From: Gemella haemolysans
GTDB taxonomy: Bacteria > Bacillota > Bacilli > Staphylococcales > Gemellaceae
Direction: 5' to 3'
Length of the DNA stretch: 64,000 nt
Assembly (NCBI RefSeq): GCF_028308085.1
Contig: NZ_JAQMFS010000055.1
Span: forward strand, 1-64,000
Positions 26,633 through 32,716 of the stretch are shown here, piece after piece. A program made the translations under genes and the position numbers. The notes beneath the pieces are model-generated. The model did not search any database and was not told the DNA's origin. It saw only the letters and a program-made list of their open reading frames with translations. How positions within the stretch are numbered: the stretch's first letter is position 1; each line of letters opens with the position of its first letter.

Positions 26633-26769
26633 AAAAAATTAGGCATATCAAATAGATATGCCTTTTGGTATCCTTAACTAATAAGGCTTTCTCTTCTTCA
26701 AGTATCTCTCCTTAACTAGTAAGGCTCTTGATACAACTTCATAGTATTACAAAATAATCTTCATGTCAA
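26633..26769 (-). ncRNA. Element X2: promoter, two 38-nt hairpin repeats and terminator before the MazF-like gene
   Basis: Minus strand: TTGACA (26764-26769), 17-base spacer, TACTAT (26741-26746). The RNA should start near 26734. It has an outer GTATC / GATAC pairing around the first CCTTA-TAAGG hairpin (26710-26724), a second hairpin of the same stem at 26672-26686 exactly 38 bases on, and a perfect 9-bp terminator stem AGGCATATC / GATATGCCT (26641-26663) followed by AATTTTTT. The toxin ATG is about 20 bases past the U-tract. Most transcripts should stop before the toxin, giving a roughly 100-nt RNA. Confidence 0.65.
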
Positions 26770-26826
26770 GTAAGAAAGCTATATTTCTCAATTTTTAATA
26801 ATAACACTATCAACCATATTACAGAA

Positions 26827-27290
26827 ATGGAGAAAGGCTCATCTTTCGATGAGCCGTATATTATGAAAAAAAATATTATTAAGTTTTGTTATGTTTATAT
26901 TATATCCCACTTACCTTACATGAACTTTAGACTATAATTAAAATGAAACTAAAGTTGAAAAATTTTGAAAATAATCCCTAAAAATGGAGAAAGGCTCATC
27001 TTTCGATGAGCCATATATTATGAAATAAAATATTATTAAGTTTTGTTATGTTTATATTATATCCCACTTACCTTACATGAACTTTAGACTATAATTAAAA
27101 TGAAATTAAAGTTGAAAAATTTTGAAAATAATCCCCTGAAATGGAGAAAGGCCCATCTTTCGATGAGCCGTATATTATGAAAAAAATATTATTAAGTTTT
27201 ATTATGTTTATATTATATCCCACTTACCTTACATGAACTTTAGACTATAATTAAAATGAAATTAAAGTTGTTAATTTTCATATTTAATTT
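26827..27290. repeat. 157-bp element Y, copies 3-5 in exact tandem
   Basis: Unit starts at 26827, 26984 and 27141, a period of exactly 157 bases twice over. Each holds the hairpin GGCTCATC-TTTC-GATGAGCC (GAAA tetraloop on the minus strand, one mismatch in copy 5), an ATGAAA start and a minus-strand TATAAT (complement of ATTATATCCCAC). The 24-codon ORF is intact in copy 3, stopped at codon 3 in copy 4, and shifted in copy 5 (A7 instead of A8), where a different 19-codon hydrophobic ORF (MKKILLSFIMFILYPTYLT) results. The last copy ends in GTTGTTAATTTTC near 27290. Confidence 0.9.
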
Positions 27291-27463
27291 CAATAATACT
27301 ATATAGATCTACTAATCAACATAACCATAAATAATTTATAAGGATTATTTATATCTTATTTTTGATTTTAACTTAAATTCCTTCACCCAAATTATATCCT
27401 TTACAATTTATCTTTATCATTATAAAATTAAGTGTATATTATTAGAAATGTTGGTGTTTATTT

Positions 27464-28897
27464 ATGAATTTGAATTGCAAAATAAAATTTGAGAAATATT
27501 TAAAAGAAAATAATTTAGAAGATAAAAATAACATATTAGAACTTTTCAATCAGTTAAGTTTAGAGCAACTTGCTGAAAAACTTCTAACTTTAGATGAAGA
27601 TGAAATTGTAAACTATGCGATTGAGTGTGTTTGTGAAGAACTTCTTATTACTTCATCGTATAAAATAGAACGTACTGGAATGAAACTTGGCCTTCACAGA
27701 ATGGAACATATTCTTGAACTTTTCGACCATCCTGAAAAAGATCTTAAAGTAATTCATGTTGCTGGTACTAATGGTAAGGGATCTACTTGTTCTTATTTAA
27801 AAGATGTCTTAAAAACTAAGTATAGAGTTGGATTATACACAAGTCCTGGTATGCTAAGTTTTAACGATAGAATTCGTGTTAATGATGATTTCATTTCATA
27901 TAAAGAAGCCTATCGATTATTCAAACTAGTTCAAGAAACTTACGACAAAAATAATCCAGACCCTAGTGATAAACTGTCATTCTTCGAAATCATCACTGGT
28001 GTAGCTTTATTATACTTTAGAAATCAAAAAACAGATTTCGTCATTATGGAAGTTGGTCTTGGTGGAAGATACGATGGAACAAATATTTTTAAAGAAAAAG
28101 TATTATCTATTATTACAAAAATCGGTCTAGATCACACTGCGATTCTTGGCGATACTCTTGAAAAAATCGCCTATGAAAAAGGTGGAATTATCCAAGAAAA
28201 TGATAATGTCCTAATATATCCTGCTTGTGAAGGTGTTGTAAATGTAATAAAAGACATCTGTCAGAATAAAAATGCTAACTTAAGCATACTAAACGAAGAA
28301 GATATCGTTGTGAACAAAGTCGAAGCTAGAGGTAACGAATTCTCATATAAAGGTGTAGATTATTCTACTAAAATGGTCGGTGCACACCAAACTTTTAATG
28401 CGTCTTTAGCTTTAGAAGCATTATCTAATCTGAAAAAACGTGGTATCATCGATATAGAAGATAGTGTTATAAAAGAAGCTCTAAGTAAATCTGTTTGGGT
28501 AGGTCGTTTAGAATGGATTCGTGACAATATTCTATTAGATGGCGCTCATAATAATGATGGAATAGATAGTTTAGTAGCCTACCTAGATAAGCAAAAATTC
28601 CCTAAATTGAAAATTCTACTTGGTATTCTTGAAGACAAAGACTATAAAGATATGATTGAAAAATTAAAAACAATCCCTGCTGAATTTTCAGCGACAAAAG
28701 TTCCAATCGAGATTAAAGAATCAAATCTTGATAATTTAATTCAAAGCTTTGGTGATACTCATGTCACTAAATATGAGAATTATGAAGTTGCTTTAAATAA
28801 TATTATTCCAAATCTGAAAGATGATGAAATTCTTCTAATTACAGGTTCACTTTATCTTATCTCAGCGGTAAGAGGTAAAATATTGGAGAAATATTAG
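27464..28897 (+). CDS. folC: Folylpolyglutamate synthase / dihydrofolate synthase
   Basis: A 477-aa Mur-ligase-family enzyme that adds glutamate to dihydropteroate or folates. Motifs: KLGLHRMEHILELF (pterin side), the ATP loop VAGTNGKGST (near residues 99-108), MEVGLGGRYDGTN, and DGAHNNDG (near 360). Compared with usual FolC (about 430 aa) there is an extra N-terminal stretch of about 55 residues (EKYLKENNLEDKNNILELFN and on) of acidic helical character, whose role I do not recognise. The SD is weak (TTGGTG). It lies just after the Y-repeat array. Confidence 0.93.
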   Translation: MNLNCKIKFEKYLKENNLEDKNNILELFNQLSLEQLAEKLLTLDEDEIVNYAIECVCEELLITSSYKIERTGMKLGLHRMEHILELFDHPEKDLKVIHVAGTNGKGSTCSYLKDVLKTKYRVGLYTSPGMLSFNDRIRVNDDFISYKEAYRLFKLVQETYDKNNPDPSDKLSFFEIITGVALLYFRNQKTDFVIMEVGLGGRYDGTNIFKEKVLSIITKIGLDHTAILGDTLEKIAYEKGGIIQENDNVLIYPACEGVVNVIKDICQNKNANLSILNEEDIVVNKVEARGNEFSYKGVDYSTKMVGAHQTFNASLALEALSNLKKRGIIDIEDSVIKEALSKSVWVGRLEWIRDNILLDGAHNNDGIDSLVAYLDKQKFPKLKILLGILEDKDYKDMIEKLKTIPAEFSATKVPIEIKESNLDNLIQSFGDTHVTKYENYEVALNNIIPNLKDDEILLITGSLYLISAVRGKILEKY

Positions 28898-28910
28898 AAA
28901 TATTAAAAAT

Positions 28911-28972
28911 CCACTGCGTCTATGAGTTCTCATATGAACTTTGTTAAGTTTTAGGTCTTTTGGGTCAACCCC
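28911..28972 (+). repeat. Dispersed intergenic element, copy C (right half only)
   Basis: CCACTGCGTCTATGAGTTCTC followed by ATATGAACTTTGTTAAGTTTTAGG, matching the outer end of copies A and B. It lacks the long hairpin and starts 13 bases after the folC stop. Confidence 0.75.
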
Positions 28973-29007
28973 TGGATTTTATTTATTGATTTTAATACAT
29001 GAAATAG

Positions 29008-29043
29008 TAAAAAAGAACCAGCATCTCTGCCGGTTCTTTTTTA
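29008..29043. terminator. Bidirectional terminator after folC and the HAD gene
   Basis: Stem AAAAGAACCAGC / GCCGGTTCTTTT flanked by an A-run and a T6 run, between convergent genes. Confidence 0.85.
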
Positions 29044-29802
29044 CTATTCATAGTTTTCTACAAAATGTTTTATCGCCGCTGCAAAATCGTCCACTACGTG
29101 TGTAGCTTGGTTTTTTACTTCTTGTGGCGCGCGGCTCATACAGTATGAAATATCTGCTACTTTAAACATATCCACGTCATTCCCTGAATCTCCTAAAGCT
29201 ATTACTCTATCATACCCTGACCTGATAGCTTCTATACCACTAGCTTTAGAAATATTTTTTGCTGTGATTTCCATACGTGTTGAACCTGATTTATAAATCT
29301 CTACTTCTGGAAATTTTTCTTTCATTATATCGTAATGATAATCTAATTGGTCTTTTGTTGGTCTTACATTTATTTTATAGATTGTTTTTCCTTTTAGTAT
29401 TTCAAAAGGATTCTCAACACAAATTAGTTCCATGTTCCACAATCTATCTTTCTTCTCATGATCAAAATTACCGATACGTTGTTTTCCATCTAAAGCATCA
29501 AATATTAATTTGCTTTCCTTTAGATATTCAAATATTCCAGTTAAATCTTTAGTAGGAATATGTTTTTCAAAAAGAACTTCATCTTGTCTTGTTACGACCG
29601 CTCCGTTAAACCCTATCATGTGTGTAACATCCATATCATTGCCTTCTGCAATATATTTGATTTCTTCAACAGAACGCCCAGTCGCAACTGAGAAATCCCC
29701 GTATTTTTTCGCATCATGATACGCTTTTAAATCTTCTTGTTCTACGAACACTGAATTCTTAACATATGTACCGTCTAAGTCTGTAACAAACAAATTCTTC
29801 AT
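29044..29802 (-). CDS. HAD-superfamily (Cof-type) hydrolase
   Basis: A 252-aa Cof/YbjI-type HAD phosphatase. Motif I DLDGTYVKN (Asp nucleophile, near residue 7), motif II ATGRS, and motif IV GDSGNDVDMF (near 203) are present, with the C2-type cap between. The start at 29802 is preferred because GGAGGAAT is correctly spaced before it. The ATG at 29823 lies in the end of the PTS gene. It follows the PTS gene by four bases, so it may act on a sugar phosphate brought in by that transporter; this is inference. Confidence 0.85.
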   Translation of the reverse strand: MKNLFVTDLDGTYVKNSVFVEQEDLKAYHDAKKYGDFSVATGRSVEEIKYIAEGNDMDVTHMIGFNGAVVTRQDEVLFEKHIPTKDLTGIFEYLKESKLIFDALDGKQRIGNFDHEKKDRLWNMELICVENPFEILKGKTIYKINVRPTKDQLDYHYDIMKEKFPEVEIYKSGSTRMEITAKNISKASGIEAIRSGYDRVIALGDSGNDVDMFKVADISYCMSRAPQEVKNQATHVVDDFAAAIKHFVENYE

Positions 29803-29806
29803 GAAA

Positions 29807-31513
29807 TTATTCCTCCATACCAAGCATTTCTTGGATTTCCATTTTTAATACATTAGCATGAGATCCGTAAATTGATTGCATTTGCATATCACTTTCTGCA
29901 AATCCCATAGCTCCAAGTTTCGTTGTAATACGTTCTTGGTCTACTAAGCTTTTATCTTTTACATTAATTCTTAAACGAGTTATACAAGCATCTACAGCTT
30001 CGATGTTATCTGGTCCACCGTGTGCTTTAACTAATTCAATCGCTTGTTTTCTAATTCCTTCTGGTGTTTTTTGTACTGTTTCCATTACTTCATCATCACC
30101 AGCAGCTACGTCTACTGATTTTGGTGCTTCTTCTTTACCGATTGTAGCGATTTCTACACCAAGTTTAGCACGAGCTTCATTTTTATTAGATAATTTAACA
30201 TCATCTCCGTCTTCACGACCAGGAGTTTTAAGATCGAATTTAACAATCATAAATCTGAATACGATATAGTAGATGAAGAAGTAAACTACACCTACGATTG
30301 GTACTAACCACCAAGCTGTTTTAGGACCTTGAAGTACTCCGTAGATTACCCAGTTAATAAATCCGTGTCCAGTTGGAGTAGCGACCCCTGCTCCTAACAT
30401 GTGCATTACGAATAATGCTGAACCAGCTAAGAATGCGTGTACTACATAAAGAATTGGAGCTACAAATAAGAATGTAAATTCGATTGGTTCTGTAATACCA
30501 GTTAAGAATGAAGTACCTGCAGCTGCGAATAATAATGATCCTACAACTTTACGTTTTTTCTCATCAGCTGTTTTGTACATTGCATAAGCTGCACCAGAAA
30601 GACCGAACATGAAGTAAACGAATTTACCACCGTTGAATCTTGTAATACTTGGATCTACATGTTGTACGTTTGGATCAGCTAATGAAGCTAAGTAAGCGTT
30701 GATTGTACCAACTACACGTTGTCCGCCAATTTCCCAAGCTCCACCTAGTTCTGTTGTACGAACTGGCCAGTTTAAACCGTGGTGAAGACCGAATGGTAAT
30801 AATGCTCTTTCTACTAAACCATACAGGAACGTTCCAATAGGTCCTGATTTAAGGATGAAGATTGATAATGCACTAATACCTTTTTGTACTGGAGGCCATA
30901 CGAAGAATAGTCCAGTTGCAACTGCTGACATGATTACGATAGTTGCGATAGGTACGAAACGTGGTCCACTGAAGAATCCAATAACTGTTGGTAATTGAAC
31001 TTTAACAGCCCACTTATGGACGAAGTATACAACTATACCTACAATGATACCCCCGAATACACTAAGGTCCATTGTTTGAATACCAAGTACTTTTGTCTGC
31101 ATGGCATTTGATAATGCTAATTTTGCTTCGTTACTTGATAATTTACTAGTATCTACTAATTTGTGACTTTGTACCAATAGGAAGTTAAGTACGTAGTGTA
31201 ATACGATGAATCCTAGTAAACCAGAAAGTGCAGCAGAACCTTTTTCACGTTTTGCTAAACCTACAGCTACCCCAACTGCAAAAATAATTGGTAAGTTGTT
31301 GAATGCTGTATCTCCTAATACGATTAGGAATTTCATAATAAATTGAATAATGTCATTTTTTAATGCTGGGAACATTTTTAGTGTGTTTGAATTACTGAAG
31401 GCTGTCCCGATCCCTTTAATAATACCTGCACCAGGAAGTACAGATACTGGTAATAAGAACGAACGTCCGAATTGCTCAAAAGCAGAAACGAATTTATTTT
31501 TTTTCTTTGCCAT
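29807..31513 (-). CDS. PTS sugar transporter EIICB, glucose/maltose/GlcNAc family
   Basis: A 568-aa phosphotransferase-system permease. EIIC covers about residues 1-430 (helices; LPFGLHHGLNWPVRT and GITEPIEFTFLF are the family's sugar-site motifs). After a charged linker, EIIB (about 485-568) carries the phosphorylated Cys in DACITRLRINV. No EIIA domain is fused, so it must borrow one. The HAD gene follows directly and an RpiR regulator is divergent, which resembles maltose (MalP-type) PTS loci of Bacillus, but substrate choice between maltose, glucose and amino sugars is open. A consensus -10, a near-cre site and palindromes lie upstream. Confidence 0.9.
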   Translation of the reverse strand: MAKKKNKFVSAFEQFGRSFLLPVSVLPGAGIIKGIGTAFSNSNTLKMFPALKNDIIQFIMKFLIVLGDTAFNNLPIIFAVGVAVGLAKREKGSAALSGLLGFIVLHYVLNFLLVQSHKLVDTSKLSSNEAKLALSNAMQTKVLGIQTMDLSVFGGIIVGIVVYFVHKWAVKVQLPTVIGFFSGPRFVPIATIVIMSAVATGLFFVWPPVQKGISALSIFILKSGPIGTFLYGLVERALLPFGLHHGLNWPVRTTELGGAWEIGGQRVVGTINAYLASLADPNVQHVDPSITRFNGGKFVYFMFGLSGAAYAMYKTADEKKRKVVGSLLFAAAGTSFLTGITEPIEFTFLFVAPILYVVHAFLAGSALFVMHMLGAGVATPTGHGFINWVIYGVLQGPKTAWWLVPIVGVVYFFIYYIVFRFMIVKFDLKTPGREDGDDVKLSNKNEARAKLGVEIATIGKEEAPKSVDVAAGDDEVMETVQKTPEGIRKQAIELVKAHGGPDNIEAVDACITRLRINVKDKSLVDQERITTKLGAMGFAESDMQMQSIYGSHANVLKMEIQEMLGMEE

Positions 31514-31546
31514 TACCTTTTCTCCTTTGTTATTTTTTATAGGTAC

Positions 31547-31735
31547 ATTATAACAGATTTGAAAACGATTTTTTCGATTTCGCCTAAAAGTTTCTTGATT
31601 TGTAATTTATTACTATTTTAGTAAAATTTTACTGAACTATAGAAAACCTTAACAATATAGCTTTTATTTTTCTATATTTTGTGATATGATACTTTATGCT
31701 GAGTAATCAAATGAAAATCTTTAGTAAATTTTACT
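31547..31735. promoter_or_regulatory. Divergent PTS/RpiR control region: -10, near-cre and two palindromes
   Basis: For the PTS gene (minus): TATAAT at 31547-31552, with poor -35, overlapped upstream by TTGAAAACGATTTTTT (31559-31574), a 14 of 16 match to the CcpA cre consensus. Perfect palindrome AGTAAAATTTTACT at 31620-31633. A sister copy AGTAAATTTTACT at 31723-31735 lies in the leader of the rpiR gene. The paired palindromes are likely operators of the RpiR protein itself. Confidence 0.6.
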
Positions 31736-31752
31736 ATAGGGGGAACTTTTTT

Positions 31753-32520
31753 ATGTTTTTTGAGAATTTAAAAGAAAACTATGATAGACTATCGATTTCG
31801 GAACAACAAGCTATTGATTATCTAATGAAACAAGATAATATTGAACATACCACTCTAAAAGAAATTAAACAAGAAATCCTTGTTTCTTCTTCTACTGTAA
31901 TTCGGGCTTGTAAAAAATTGGGATATAACACATTTATTGACTTAAAATATGATTTGAAAATAAGCAAAGAGTTAGCTAAAAATAATAAGGCGACCTCATC
32001 TACCTTTAACAACTTAAAAGAACAACTTAGTGTCGAATTTTCACGTACTATGTCTATTCTTAATCAAGATGATTTTGATATTTTTGCTGATAAAATAATT
32101 AATGCACGTCGTATTTTTTGTTTAGGTAGTGGTTCTAGTTATATGGTTATGAGTGATTTCAATAGAAAGCTTAAACTTATAAATCTTTGGGCCAATGATT
32201 ATTTTGAACATTATTCTATTAAAAGAATCCCTGATATTTGTACAAAAGATGATGTAATTCTAGTATTTTCTCTAGGGGGAAATACAGACGTAATTAATGA
32301 TTGCGTCTTAGCAGCGAAACAACACGGTGCAACTATTTTATCAATCACTAGCCTTGTGAATAGCCCTCTTGCTAAAATGAGCGATCACTTAATAAAAGTC
32401 TACGATGCACCAAAAAACAGAAAAAAAATTCGTTCTCGACTTATGTTAAACGTAGTTGGAATAATTCTATTTGAAACTATCGTAAATACAATAAGCCCTG
32501 GTCAATATGTAATAGATTAA
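31753..32520 (+). CDS. MurR/RpiR-family transcriptional regulator
   Basis: A 255-aa regulator with an N-terminal helix-turn-helix of the RpiR type (YDRLSISEQQAIDYLM to SSSTVIRACKKLGY, residues 8-60) and a C-terminal SIS sugar-phosphate-binding domain (about 100-250; FCLGSGSSYMV and VFSLGGNTDVI phosphate loops). The start at 31753 is chosen behind AGGGGGAAC; an upstream in-frame ATG at 31696 would place the operator inside the coding region. Divergent from the PTS operon it most likely controls, with sugar phosphate as effector. Confidence 0.88.
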   Translation: MFFENLKENYDRLSISEQQAIDYLMKQDNIEHTTLKEIKQEILVSSSTVIRACKKLGYNTFIDLKYDLKISKELAKNNKATSSTFNNLKEQLSVEFSRTMSILNQDDFDIFADKIINARRIFCLGSGSSYMVMSDFNRKLKLINLWANDYFEHYSIKRIPDICTKDDVILVFSLGGNTDVINDCVLAAKQHGATILSITSLVNSPLAKMSDHLIKVYDAPKNRKKIRSRLMLNVVGIILFETIVNTISPGQYVID

Positions 32521-32532
32521 AATTAATAACAA

Positions 32533-32587
32533 GGGATTGGCTCGATAAAATCGATTTCTCTGAAATCACGATTTTTGAGTCACTCCC
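32533..32587 (+). repeat. Dispersed intergenic element, copy D (hairpin half only)
   Basis: GGCTCGATAAAATCGATTTC / GAAATCACGATTTTTGAGTC inverted repeat, matching the long hairpin of copies A and B. It starts 12 bases after the rpiR stop and may serve as its terminator. Confidence 0.75.
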
Positions 32588-32667
32588 TTATTTATTTTCT
32601 TATATTTCATTTCAATATTAAAAATTCAGTCTATAGCTAAATTTTTTTCTTCCAATGAAATATCCTA

Positions 32668-32703
32668 AACAAAGAGGATGGCTCAAAAGCCATCCTCTTT
32701 GTT
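32668..32703. terminator. Strong bidirectional terminator
   Basis: Perfect 16-bp stem AACAAAGAGGATGGCT / AGCCATCCTCTTTGTT with a CAAA loop, between convergent genes. Confidence 0.8.
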
Positions 32704-32716
32704 ACTGATTATCTAG

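Noticed and set aside
26611-26646. Upstream start of the MazF-like protein (11 extra residues)
   Set aside because: The extension would start inside the terminator U-tract and lacks an SD; AGAGGTAG is spaced for the ATG at 26613.
25579-26769. T-box or known riboswitch in the X elements
   Set aside because: No T-box core (GGTGGNACC-like) or other riboswitch core that I know. The structure is two equal short hairpins plus a terminator, which fits RNA repeats better.
26827-27290. CRISPR array
   Set aside because: Tandem units are 157 bp and nearly identical along their full length. There are no short repeats with unique spacers and no cas gene in the window.
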